From positions 248,001 through 312,000 of the forward strand of contig NZ_CAXBBQ010000006.1 of assembly GCF_963974575.1 (NCBI RefSeq): a stretch of 64,000 nt of DNA. The letters are read 5' to 3'. A model generated the notes under the pieces. It had not been told where the DNA came from. It made no database searches and saw nothing but the letters and a program-made list of their open reading frames with translations. The position numbers were made by a program, and so were the translations under genes. Positions 42,713 to 51,140 of the stretch are shown piece after piece. Source of the stretch: Sphingosinicella sp963974575 (GTDB lineage: Bacteria > Pseudomonadota > Alphaproteobacteria > Sphingomonadales > Sphingomonadaceae). The stretch's first letter is position 1. Every line of letters begins with the position of its first letter.

Positions 42713-44137
42713 TCAGAGGATCTTTTCGAAGATGTTGAGTAGTCCTTCGGTCTTGCTCGAATAGGGTGGCAGAAGTTGACCAAGCAGGCTGAGTTTCGGC
42801 TGAGAGAACACCGGCTTGTAATGAGTGAAGCGCTCGAAACTGGCGACGCCGGTATAGGCACCGATGCCGCTCTGTCCGATGCCACCGAAAGGCAGCCGGC
42901 GCTGGAAGACGTGCATGACCGTGCCGTTGAGAGTCACGCCGCCAGCGTGCGTTTCGGAAATGATCTTGCGCCGTTCCTCACTTTCGTCGCCAAAATAATA
43001 GAGCGCCAGCGGGCGCTCATGCCGGTTTACGTAGCGAATGAGCTCGTCTTCGGAGCGATATGGCATGATCGGCAGGATCGGTCCGAAAATCTCCTCCTGC
43101 ATCATCGCCATGTCATCGGTAACGTCGAGAACCGCCAACGGCACGATCCGATGCCGTTCAGGAAGCGTTCCATCGCCGTTGTCCGAGAGGTTGAGCACCG
43201 TCGCGCCCTTGGCTTCGGCATCATCGAGCAAACCTTGGAGCCGCGCGAACTGTCGGTCATTGATGATACTGGTGAAATCGGGGTTGCTTGCCGCGTTGGG
43301 GTAGCATTTGGCAACCTGAGCGCGGAGTGCGGCGACGAAGCTTTCCATCTGATCGACATGGACGAAGGCATAGTCAGCGGCGATGCAGGTCTGGCCGGCG
43401 TTGAGCAGCTTGCCGAACACTAAGCTTTCACAGACTTGTGCAAGCGATGCACCCTTGCCCACGATGGCAGGGCATTTGCCGCCAAGTTCCAGAGTAACAG
43501 GTGTAAGGTTGGCAGCCGCCGCTTCATAGACTTTGCGGCCAACCGCGGGTGAACCGGTGAAGAGAATATGGTCGAAAGGTAGGGCCGTCATCGCCTGTGC
43601 CATGTCGGGCCCGCCCTGGACAATCGCGAATTCCTCTTCGGCGAAATACCGGCGCACAAGCCGCTCGCTGGCTTCGGCGGCGTTGGCGGAAACTTCGCTC
43701 GGCTTTGCGATCACGCGGTTGCCGGCCGCCAATGCACCGGCCGCGCCAACGAATATGGTGCCGAGCGGATAGTTCCACGTGCCGAGAACGCCCACCACAC
43801 CTAGGGGCTGGGGGACCAGGCGCGATGAACCGGGAAGGCCGAAGATGTCAGTCTTCACCCGCCGCGGCCTCAGCCACGTCTTCAGATTGCGGCGCGCAAA
43901 TTTAATTTCCGATATGCCAAGCATCAGGTCGAGCAGGATAGTCTCGTAGCGGGATCGAATGCCGAAATCGGCGGCAACGGCATCGACCAATTCGTCTCTG
44001 TGCTGCTCAAATATCCGGCCAAGGCGCCCGAGCAGGTCCATGCGTTCTTCGTAGCTGCGCGAAACCTGCTCACGCGTCCCTTCGCGTTGGGTCGCGAAAA
44101 TTCGTTCCAGCTCAGTTCTGTTCCGAGACGCATCCAC
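42713..44137 (-). CDS. Aldehyde dehydrogenase, coniferyl-aldehyde type
   Basis: 474-residue NAD(P)-dependent dehydrogenase. The active-site Cys251 lies in NAGQTCIAADY, the general base Glu217 in LELGGK, and the cofactor Lys145 in AKPSE. A C-terminal hydrophobic stretch (SQPKLSLLGQLLPPY) resembles that of membrane-associated class 3-like enzymes. It would turn the GMC product into an acid for the ligase. It follows a short upstream reading frame with a strong ribosome-binding site. Confidence 0.9.
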   Translation of the reverse strand: MDASRNRTELERIFATQREGTREQVSRSYEERMDLLGRLGRIFEQHRDELVDAVAADFGIRSRYETILLDLMLGISEIKFARRNLKTWLRPRRVKTDIFGLPGSSRLVPQPLGVVGVLGTWNYPLGTIFVGAAGALAAGNRVIAKPSEVSANAAEASERLVRRYFAEEEFAIVQGGPDMAQAMTALPFDHILFTGSPAVGRKVYEAAAANLTPVTLELGGKCPAIVGKGASLAQVCESLVFGKLLNAGQTCIAADYAFVHVDQMESFVAALRAQVAKCYPNAASNPDFTSIINDRQFARLQGLLDDAEAKGATVLNLSDNGDGTLPERHRIVPLAVLDVTDDMAMMQEEIFGPILPIMPYRSEDELIRYVNRHERPLALYYFGDESEERRKIISETHAGGVTLNGTVMHVFQRRLPFGGIGQSGIGAYTGVASFERFTHYKPVFSQPKLSLLGQLLPPYSSKTEGLLNIFEKIL

Positions 44138-44138
44138 G

Positions 44139-44282
44139 TTAAATCGTCCGGAGGCGCGCTGGCCGCTCGGCGCTGCTCGCCTGGGCGGTGCTTTCAGCTG
44201 CGCCGATCTCAGTGATCACAGCGCGCTCGATTCTGTACGCCGTGCCGATGAATGAGGGACCGTTGCCGGTGGAACGCATCAT
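44139..44282 (-). CDS. Possible 47-residue leader peptide or small gene
   Basis: Short reading frame with a strong GAGGAG 5 bases before its ATG at 44282; the product begins MMRSTGNGPS and has no recognised family. Its stop ends two bases before the aldehyde dehydrogenase ATG, and that ATG lacks an obvious Shine-Dalgarno. This suggests either translational coupling through a leader or a genuine small gene. Codon use is only weakly coding-like. Confidence 0.4.
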   Translation of the reverse strand: MMRSTGNGPSFIGTAYRIERAVITEIGAAESTAQASSAERPARLRTI

Positions 44283-44311
44283 GGATGCTCCTCGGTCTGA
44301 AAGTCAGGTCG

Positions 44312-44356
44312 AAAAAATCGGGGGCAGCGGGCGGGAGAGGATGCCCGCCGCCCCCG
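44312..44356 (-). terminator. Rho-independent terminator of the second TonB gene
   Basis: 13-bp GC-rich stem with one mismatch (minus strand, from 44356 down) and a 10-base loop, followed on the minus strand by ATTTTTT. It lies about 13 bases after the receptor stop codon, and before the small upstream frame of the aldehyde dehydrogenase gene. Confidence 0.8.
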
Positions 44357-44368
44357 TCGCAGCAGCGA

Positions 44369-46978
44369 TCAGAACTTGACTGTCGCTTCGACGCCATAAG
44401 TGCGCGGCATGCCGCGGTTCAGATAATCGTAGCCGAACACGTTCATGTTGAGGCCGTAGGTGTAGTAATATTTGTCGAACAGATTCTTCGCCCACAAGCT
44501 AACCGACATATTGTCGTGCGCATAGGTTAATCGCGCATTGGCGAGCCAGTAGCCCGGATTTGCGCATGTAATCGCCTTACCCGCGAGCGTTATGTTCGAT
44601 CCCGCTGGGGGTGTATCGCACGGTGTCTGCCCATAATTCTTGAACGGATCAAAATAGTACTTGCCCATGTAGGACGCATCACCGCGCAAGGTCAGCTTGT
44701 TGGTGCCGTCATCGATCATATCCCAGTCGAATCCGGCCTGGAACGTAACCTCCGGCGCGTTCGGGAAGGGATTGCCGTTGACGTTCAATGTCGGGCTGGC
44801 CGGGTTTGCCGGATCGATCACATTGCCTTTGTACTTGCTGTTGAGATAGCCCAGCGAAGCATCGAAACGCAACGTATCGGCCACCTGCCAGGCGAGTTCG
44901 GCCTCGCCACCGAACAGGCGACCATTGGCGCTGCGCGTGAAGGTTGTAGCGCCGACCACCTGCGTTACTTGGTGATTCGAATACTCGTAGTAGAAGCCCG
45001 CGAGGTTAAGTTGGACGCGGCGATCGAACAGCCGGGTTTTGAGCCCCGCCTCATATGCATTCACCTTTTCAGGCTGGATATAATAGACTTGATTGACGCC
45101 CTGATAGGCAAGCCCGTTGAAGCTGCCGCTGCGGTAACCGCGACTGTACTGGAGATAGCCCATGATATCATCGGCGAACTCATAGCTGACATTGATACGG
45201 CCGGTTAGCCTGTTTGCCTTTTCGCGCTGCTCAAGCGGCGCGAGATTGGGGTTGTATGGATTGCTGTAGGGGACCAGGTTGACAACCGGCGTCGTACCGT
45301 CGAGCGCATAGAGGAAAGTGCTGCCGTTAAGGTAATTGACCTTATCCTGGGTGTAGCGTGCACCCACCGCCACGGTCAGCCGCTCGGTCGCTTTCCAGGT
45401 TACGTCGCCGTAGATCGCCTTCGAGGGGCGCGACACGTCAAAACGCTGTTCGCCGAGGATCGGGGTGAACGGAGGCGCGCCTGCCCCGGCGCAGCCCGCC
45501 GAAAAGCTACCCCCCATGCCGCCATTGCCCGTATTATTGATCGCGATGTCGGTCTGGAGTGCAATCAGCGAGCGTGCATCAAGGAAGCCGTTGGGATTGA
45601 TCTCGATCGCGTCGCAGAATCCGGCATCGCCAGGCCCCAACGCCGGATTGGCGGCAAAGGCTGGGATATAGCGGATCGCGTCGGGCGTTCCGATTGCGGC
45701 GTTATTGTAGCTGCCCGGAAGACCGGCGCCAAGCAGCAGCGGCCTCAGCGCCCCGAAAAAGTCCGGGTAGTTGACCGTCTTGACCTTGTCCCTGCCATAA
45801 TAAAGGCCGGCAATGATATCGAGGCGGTCGTTCGAATAGCTGAAACGCAGGTCCTGGTTGAAATTCTTGCTCGTCGACGTGAGGCCGATCGAGCAGAGAT
45901 CGGCTGGGCCGCCATCGCAATCATCAGGATTGTTGATATAGTCGCCGGTGTCGTAGCCGGTAATCGAGGTGACGGAGAATTGGTCGCTGACATCCCATTT
46001 GATGTTGAGGGCTATCCCTTTCGACTTGCTGATGTTCTTACCTACCCGATCAACTGCGACCTCATTGTCACGCAGCAACCGCCCGCCTAGGAAAGGTTGC
46101 GGATCGTAACGCGAATAGCCGAGCGCATCCTGCCCGCCCGCGAGTTGACCACCTGCATAGGGCGCGGTGCCCCATGGATCGTCCTTCGCGGCATAGAGCT
46201 TCAAATTGATGTCGAGATCGGGATCGGGCCGGAAGCGGATCGAGATGCGACCGCCGATCGTATCGGTGGTCCCTAGGTCGCGCTCATTCCCAGGCAGTAC
46301 ATTGCGCTGCCAACCATCCCCTTTTGCAAAAGTACCGGCGACGCGGACGCCCAAGATGTCGGGAACCAGCGTCGCTTCAGCGGCGCCCTGCACCGTGAAA
46401 GTGTCGTAATTGGCATAGCCGGCGGTCAGATAGCCATTGGCCTCTCCCAGATCCGGCTTGCGCGTGAAGAAGCTGATCGCGCCACCCGTGGTGTTGCGAC
46501 CGTAGAGTGTTCCTTGCGGTCCGCGCAGTACCTCGACCCGGTCGATGTCATAGAGTTGCAGGCCATGGCTCGCCCGGAAGCTCTGATAGACTTCATCGAC
46601 ATAGACGCCAACCGGCGACGCAGTGGAGGCGGAAAATTCGTTCGCCACTGAAATCCCGCGCAGCGAGAAATTCGGTTGGGTGCGACCATAGGGAGTGGTG
46701 ACTTGCAGGCTGGGGATCGCGCCCATCAAGTCTGAGGTCTCCGTGATGCCGCGCGTGCGCAGCGTCTCGCCGCCTATGGCGGAAACGGCGGCTGGAACAT
46801 CCTGCAAATTCTGTTCGCGCTTCTGCGCCGTGACGACGATTGTCTCAAGGCCACCTTCCTGCGCCTCGGGCTTTTCGCCCTGCGATGCAGCGTCCTGGGC
46901 ATGTGCCGGCACTGCAAGCGCACACGCGATCGATAGCGCGGTGGCACAAAGCAAATTTGTCCTAAAGGCTGTGACCAT
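44369..46978 (-). CDS. TonB-dependent receptor
   Basis: 869-residue outer-membrane receptor. A signal peptide (about 1-27, ending VPAHA) is followed by a TonB box (ETIVVTAQKRE), the plug domain (ISVANEFSASTASPVGVYVD, VEVLRGPQGTLYGRNTTGG) and a 22-strand barrel ending in VEATVKF with the terminal Phe needed for assembly. GGGGAGGAC precedes the ATG at 46978. It probably imports the substrate of the cargo pathway and carries its own terminator and regulon motif. Confidence 0.93.
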   Translation of the reverse strand: MVTAFRTNLLCATALSIACALAVPAHAQDAASQGEKPEAQEGGLETIVVTAQKREQNLQDVPAAVSAIGGETLRTRGITETSDLMGAIPSLQVTTPYGRTQPNFSLRGISVANEFSASTASPVGVYVDEVYQSFRASHGLQLYDIDRVEVLRGPQGTLYGRNTTGGAISFFTRKPDLGEANGYLTAGYANYDTFTVQGAAEATLVPDILGVRVAGTFAKGDGWQRNVLPGNERDLGTTDTIGGRISIRFRPDPDLDINLKLYAAKDDPWGTAPYAGGQLAGGQDALGYSRYDPQPFLGGRLLRDNEVAVDRVGKNISKSKGIALNIKWDVSDQFSVTSITGYDTGDYINNPDDCDGGPADLCSIGLTSTSKNFNQDLRFSYSNDRLDIIAGLYYGRDKVKTVNYPDFFGALRPLLLGAGLPGSYNNAAIGTPDAIRYIPAFAANPALGPGDAGFCDAIEINPNGFLDARSLIALQTDIAINNTGNGGMGGSFSAGCAGAGAPPFTPILGEQRFDVSRPSKAIYGDVTWKATERLTVAVGARYTQDKVNYLNGSTFLYALDGTTPVVNLVPYSNPYNPNLAPLEQREKANRLTGRINVSYEFADDIMGYLQYSRGYRSGSFNGLAYQGVNQVYYIQPEKVNAYEAGLKTRLFDRRVQLNLAGFYYEYSNHQVTQVVGATTFTRSANGRLFGGEAELAWQVADTLRFDASLGYLNSKYKGNVIDPANPASPTLNVNGNPFPNAPEVTFQAGFDWDMIDDGTNKLTLRGDASYMGKYYFDPFKNYGQTPCDTPPAGSNITLAGKAITCANPGYWLANARLTYAHDNMSVSLWAKNLFDKYYYTYGLNMNVFGYDYLNRGMPRTYGVEATVKF

Positions 46979-47040
46979 GACTGTCCTCCCCACGGCATTT
47001 TTTGATTTGGCGCCATTTGCCGCGCCTTGGGGCTCATCGT

Positions 47041-47078
47041 CCAATTCAATTTGTTGGCGAACTATTCCTCCCACTCAT
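47041..47078 (-). promoter_or_regulatory. 38-bp regulon motif, copy 3 (second TonB receptor)
   Basis: Plus-strand sequence begins CCAATTCAAT, has TTGG at 14-17, and ends ACTATTCCTC + CCACTCAT. Located 63 bases upstream of the receptor ATG, about the same distance as copy 1 from the first receptor. The leader after copies 1 and 3 is also similar (GGACGA, then CAAATG-CGCCAAA). Confidence 0.75.
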
Positions 47079-47416
47079 TGATTAAGGACTGATGAGCCTG
47101 CACCGCTGACGCTTCGTGGCGACGCAAATAACCCCATATATTTCATTGAATTAGTCACGCTGAGCGCGTCCATCGGGACGGATGCGCGCGTTCTGCTCGC
47201 CCCAATCGAGCCCTTCCAGACGATGTATCGGCGTAATTGGCGGTCCCGGCGGTTTCCCTTGTCGAGTTGCAAGGGGAATCAGCTATGATGAGATGTAGTG
47301 AGATACGGTTTCTTGGAGTTCATTCTACTATTCGCGGATGCATCTAAGTAGCTGATATTTCTAACAACTATGGCAGAAAACCGCGCCTCTAAATCGGCGG
47401 TTCTGACTTTTGAGGC
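47079..47416. other. Non-coding region between cargo and integrase gene
   Basis: About 340 bases without a supportable gene; AT-richer at 47280-47375. A half of the 38-bp motif (TAATTCAATG) occurs on the opposite strand near 47145-47155. I see no attachment repeat. Confidence 0.45.
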
Positions 47417-48742
47417 TCATCGCGAAGCCGCCCGAAGGGGGCGTTGCCAATACGGCTGTCTCTGGTCGCTTGGTGGCAGGTGCTGGATGGGAGCGGAACA
47501 GCGCATGAATTGTGAGAACTCGATAGGATTCTTCTCGACATTCGACACTGCGGTTGCCGCGTCGATCACGTCGGCCCAGTCTTGGAGCATCCGCCTTCGC
47601 GGTGTGAGATAGAGCGCACTGTTGTAAGCGCCGCGCACCTCATCCTCGTCCTCGTGAGCGAGCGCCATCTCGATCCAATCCGGCTTGTAGCGTTCGGCTT
47701 CGTTCGCCCAGGTCGAGCCGAGCCCCCTAAACCCATGTACCGTCTGCCGATGGAGATACCCCATCCGATAACAGGCATAGATCATGGTGTTCTCGGAAAT
47801 AGACTTTCCAGGCTTGGCTCCGGGAAAGAGGAACGCATCGTTCGTCGCCTGCAAGCGGCGCTGAACGATCATTGCGGCCTGGCGGGACAGCGGAACAAGA
47901 TGCTCACGTTCCATCTTCATGCGCTCCGGCGACAGACGCCATAGCGGGTTCGGTCCATAGAGATCCTCGAACTCGTCCCTGGCCGCGAAGCGGGTTTCGC
48001 TGGTTCGGACCCATGTGAGCAAGGTGAACAGCAGCGCGTCACGGGTGATCTCGCGGCGGCGCGGCGTGTCCTCGCCGTCATAGGCGAAGATCGCTCGCAC
48101 CAGCTTCGGAAACTCCGCGAGCGGCACGCGCGCCATGTGCCTGACGGGCGGCTTGGGCTTGAGCGCATCGTTGAGGCCGAGCGTCGGATCGATGGTCGCC
48201 CAGCCGCTCGCGATCGCGAAGCGATAGATCTGGCTGACGTTCTGCTTGAGGCGACGGGCGATATCGAGGGCGCCGCGCGCTTCGACCGCGCGGATCATCT
48301 CGAGAATCTCGGGCGGGTCGATTTCCGTGATCGGACGCTTCCCGATGACCGGAAAGACGTCGCGCTCCATCCGGTTGATGACGCGCAGGGCATGGGCCGA
48401 GTCCAGCCCTTCAATACGATTGGCGTGCCAGGCCCGCGCAATCTCTTCGAACAGCTTGAGCGCGGCCCTCTGCTTCTTCGCCCGCTTCCTGGCCTCGGCG
48501 GGGTCCTCACCCTGATCGAGCAGCCGCTTGGCTTCGGTCCGCTTCTCGCGGGCGATCGCCAGCGTGACGGTCGGATATTTGCCGAAGCTCAGCAGTTTTT
48601 CCTTGCCGTCGAAGCGGTATTTCAGGCGCCAGAGCTTCGATCCGTTCGGCTGGACGAGCAGGTGCAGGCCTTCTCCATCGGACAGCTTGTAGGGGCGCTG
48701 CCGCTTGGTGGCGTATTTGACCTCAAGTTCTTTCAAAGCCAT
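47417..48742 (-). CDS. int: Tyrosine recombinase / ICE integrase (P4 type)
   Basis: 441-residue integrase with an N-terminal DUF4102-type arm-binding domain (KLSDGEGLHLLVQPNGSKLW), a core-binding helix bundle and a catalytic domain: Arg in WVRTSETR, His-x-x-Arg in VHGFRGLGST, then LAHEDEDEVRGAYN with the late His and the region of the nucleophilic Tyr. The start is ATG 48742. It lies about 190 bases from the 3' end of tRNA-Met and is read away from it, the standard arrangement for site-specific insertion at a tRNA. Repeats ATACCCCCA at its 5' end are likely arm sites. Confidence 0.9.
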   Translation of the reverse strand: MALKELEVKYATKRQRPYKLSDGEGLHLLVQPNGSKLWRLKYRFDGKEKLLSFGKYPTVTLAIAREKRTEAKRLLDQGEDPAEARKRAKKQRAALKLFEEIARAWHANRIEGLDSAHALRVINRMERDVFPVIGKRPITEIDPPEILEMIRAVEARGALDIARRLKQNVSQIYRFAIASGWATIDPTLGLNDALKPKPPVRHMARVPLAEFPKLVRAIFAYDGEDTPRRREITRDALLFTLLTWVRTSETRFAARDEFEDLYGPNPLWRLSPERMKMEREHLVPLSRQAAMIVQRRLQATNDAFLFPGAKPGKSISENTMIYACYRMGYLHRQTVHGFRGLGSTWANEAERYKPDWIEMALAHEDEDEVRGAYNSALYLTPRRRMLQDWADVIDAATAVSNVEKNPIEFSQFMRCSAPIQHLPPSDQRQPYWQRPLRAASR

Positions 48743-48743
48743 C

Positions 48744-48797
48744 TGGGGGTATCGCCTGTTTTGGGGACAGCCGAAAAATACCCCCAAAATACCCCCA
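48744..48797. repeat. ATACCCCCA repeats upstream of the integrase gene
   Basis: ATACCCCCA at 48778-48786 and 48789-48797 (11 bases apart, one helical turn) plus the inverted TGGGGGTAT at 48744-48752, which starts at the second base before the integrase ATG. Probably integrase arm-type sites that also let integrase repress its own gene. Confidence 0.55.
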
Positions 48798-48932
48798 ATC
48801 CAAATCGCCGTGGGTGGCCGCAGCCGGTCGCACCGGGACGCCGGCGTACGCAACGGGACGCGAAAAATATTTGATTTTCCTCGAAAAATGTCTGCCAGTG
48901 GCCTCAGTGGGTCACTGGTGGACAATCCGGGT

Positions 48933-49009
48933 TGGTAGCGGAGGAGGGACTTGAACCCCCGACACGCGGATTATGATTCCGCTGCTCTAACCAGCTGAGC
49001 TACTCCGCC
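48933..49009 (-). tRNA. tRNA-Met (CAT anticodon)
   Basis: 77-nt tRNA on the minus strand. The acceptor stem GGCGGAG pairs with CTCCGCT, the anticodon stem-loop is GCGGA-ATCATAA-TCCGC with CAT, the T loop is GGTTCAAGTCC, and CCA is encoded at 48935-48933. The single-T wobble in the acceptor stem is tolerated. It could be the elongator Met or the CAT tRNA-Ile. It is the insertion site of the element to its left. Confidence 0.92.
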
Positions 49010-49124
49010 CCGAAGACCTGTTCGGCCCGAAAGCGGGGGTCATATAGGCGCGGGGGCTCCCCCGGTCAATCGTTCCTCGGCGTTCGCCCGTTAGAGGTTC
49101 AATCCATTTCGATTCCGCGCTACT

Positions 49125-50075
49125 ATGCAGCTGGGCAGAATGGGGAAAACCGTGAAACCGGGGAGGGATATCGCGCGCGCTGTGTTCGCGCAGCTTGAGC
49201 CTGTGGCGCGCCGAATGGCGCCAAAACTTGATATTCCGCCTATCTTCATCGTGGGCCTCCCGCGCGTCGGCTCCACCCTCGCCTCCATTCTGGCGACCCG
49301 GCATCTCCGATGCGCATATTTTTCGAACCTCCTGATGGCGACGCCCGCAAGCCCGGTGTTGACGGCAATGCTTGCCGGGCCTCGGCGCGCGTTCGGCGGC
49401 ACCGATGATCTTGCAAACCGTTTCGGCGAGACCAACTGTTCGCAGGGACCGAGCCAAGGCTACCGGTTCTGGAATCGGCATCTCGGCACATCGGAGACCC
49501 CCGCCCCGCTCGACGAGGCCCGGAAGGCCATGATGCGCCAGACGATTGCCGCGCTTCAGGGCATCGCTGGCGGCCCCTTTATCAACAAGTGGCAGAAGAA
49601 CGGGCTCCGAATCCCGTTTCTGGCGGATCTGTTCCCAGGTAGCGTTTTCATCGAGATAACGCGCGATCCGCTGGATACGGCGCTGTCGATCCTCTCGGCA
49701 CGGCGCCAAAGCCATGGCGGCGAGGCCGGCTGGTTCTCGGTGCGCCCGTCGACACTCACGCTTTCAGACTATGTCAGCGTTCACGAGCAGATCGCCGCGC
49801 AGGTGGCGGCGACGCGGGCGATTATCGACCGCGATCTGGGCGGGCTCCCGAAGGCCAATGTCCAGACCTATGCTTATACGACGATTTGCGCCGACCCGAA
49901 GGGTTGGTTGCGCCTCGTGGCTTTACACTATGAAGCGGCAACAGGCATCCCGATCGCCCTTAGAGACACGCCGGCGCAGAAACTCAGTGCACGCCATCCC
50001 CTTGCCGAAAAAGCGGATCAACACCTTCTCGGTGCTGCGCTCGCGCGATTTGAAGGCGCATTTCCCGCATCCTGA
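49125..50075 (+). CDS. Sulfotransferase-family protein
   Basis: 316-residue cytoplasmic sulfotransferase. The PAPS-binding loop is VGLPRVGSTL near residues 43-52 and the 3'-phosphate motif is EITRDPLDTALSIL. The acceptor is unknown. It starts the chromosomal segment right of the tRNA. Downstream genes follow on the same strand after 66 bases. Confidence 0.8.
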   Translation: MQLGRMGKTVKPGRDIARAVFAQLEPVARRMAPKLDIPPIFIVGLPRVGSTLASILATRHLRCAYFSNLLMATPASPVLTAMLAGPRRAFGGTDDLANRFGETNCSQGPSQGYRFWNRHLGTSETPAPLDEARKAMMRQTIAALQGIAGGPFINKWQKNGLRIPFLADLFPGSVFIEITRDPLDTALSILSARRQSHGGEAGWFSVRPSTLTLSDYVSVHEQIAAQVAATRAIIDRDLGGLPKANVQTYAYTTICADPKGWLRLVALHYEAATGIPIALRDTPAQKLSARHPLAEKADQHLLGAALARFEGAFPAS

Positions 50076-50141
50076 TAGCGATCTGTTGCGCTCCTTCCCC
50101 GCACTGAGTAAGTCCTGCGCCAACGGTGGGGAGACGGGGTC

Positions 50142-51140
50142 ATGATGCGAAATTCGCTTGGCATTGCAGCTGCCTTCGCCGTTTTTTTCCTTTCGAATGG
50201 GGCCTTCGCCATGCAGGATTGGACGCTTCTTATCCACGGCGGCGCCGGGGCGATGGCACCAGGGAAACTGGAGCCGGAGCAGGATGCCGCCCGGCGGGCC
50301 GGGCTCGCGGCGGCACTGGAGGCGGGGAAGACCGTATTGGCTTCGGGCGGCAACGCGCTCGATGCCGTCGAGGCCGCCGTGAAAGTTTTGGAGGATAATC
50401 CCGGCTTCAATGCCGGCCGCGGCTCAGTGTTCACCTATGAAGGCGTCAACGAGCTGGATGCCGCCATTATGGACGGTCGCGACCGTGCGGCTGGTGCGGT
50501 TGCAGGCCTCACCCGCACCCGCAATCCCGTCACTGCGGCGCGCGCCGTGATGGAAAAGAGCCCCCACGTCATGTTGCAAGGCCCCGGTGCAGACCGCTTC
50601 GCGCGCGAGCGCGGCCTTGATCAGGTCGATCCTTCGTACTTCCGGACGGAGGAGCGCTGGCAGCAACTCCAGAAGATGAAGGAGAATGCAAAGACCGGCG
50701 CGGTGTTCGACGCCGACATGAAATACGGCACCGTTGGCGCCGTCGCGAAGGATGTCCATGGCAACCTCGCCGCTGCCACGTCCACCGGGGGGCTTACCGG
50801 CAAGCGCTGGGGCCGCGTCGGCGATTCGCCGGTGCTCGGCGCAGGCACGTATGCCGACAATCGCGGCTGCGCTGTCTCGGCGACGGGATCGGGCGAATAT
50901 TACATCCGTGTCGGCGTCGCGCACGAAATCTGCGCACGTATGCGTTTCGGCAAGGAAAACGTGCAGGCAGCGGCCGACGCCGTGCAGGCGGAAGTGAAAG
51001 CTCTCGGCGGCGTCGGCGGCGTCATCGCCGTGTCTCCAGACGGTGCATCGGCCTTTTCCTTCAATACGCCCGGCATGTATCGGGGGCGAGCGACCTCCGG
51101 CGGTGAGTTTTCCGTTCATATCTATGGGAATGAAGAGTGA
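50142..51140 (+). CDS. Isoaspartyl peptidase / L-asparaginase (Ntn-hydrolase)
   Basis: 332-residue T2-family hydrolase with a signal peptide (about 1-23, ending GAFA), so probably periplasmic, which is uncommon for the family. The mature enzyme should self-cleave before the Thr in KYGTVGAVAKD (about residue 193); HGGAGAM and NAGRGSVFTY are other family motifs. It removes isoaspartate from peptides or hydrolyses asparagine. It overlaps the next gene by 4 bases. Confidence 0.88.
   Translation: MMRNSLGIAAAFAVFFLSNGAFAMQDWTLLIHGGAGAMAPGKLEPEQDAARRAGLAAALEAGKTVLASGGNALDAVEAAVKVLEDNPGFNAGRGSVFTYEGVNELDAAIMDGRDRAAGAVAGLTRTRNPVTAARAVMEKSPHVMLQGPGADRFARERGLDQVDPSYFRTEERWQQLQKMKENAKTGAVFDADMKYGTVGAVAKDVHGNLAAATSTGGLTGKRWGRVGDSPVLGAGTYADNRGCAVSATGSGEYYIRVGVAHEICARMRFGKENVQAAADAVQAEVKALGGVGGVIAVSPDGASAFSFNTPGMYRGRATSGGEFSVHIYGNEE

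Larger units (their letters stand above)
1..48933. mobile_element. Integrative and conjugative element, left end outside the window
   Basis: A complete trb secretion set, coupling protein, relaxase, ParB, ArdC-like antirestriction protein, excisionase-like protein and TraF/lytic transglycosylase lie on one side. A tyrosine integrase lies next to the 3' end of an intact tRNA-Met on the other side. The tRNA 3' end points left into the integrase, so the element should extend leftward from about 48933. I found no second copy of the tRNA 3' end in the window, so the left attachment site must be outside or degraded. It is inferred, not shown, that 30-47 kb is cargo of this same element rather than a separate island using the same integrase. 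Confidence 0.7.

Noticed and set aside
27015..44137. PhyH-like gene as alpha-oxidation step of the branched-chain pathway
   Set aside because: Tempting because phytanoyl-CoA feeds the pristanic route, but it is coupled to luxI on a separate transcript, lacks the 38-bp motif, and the link to quorum sensing is the better reading.
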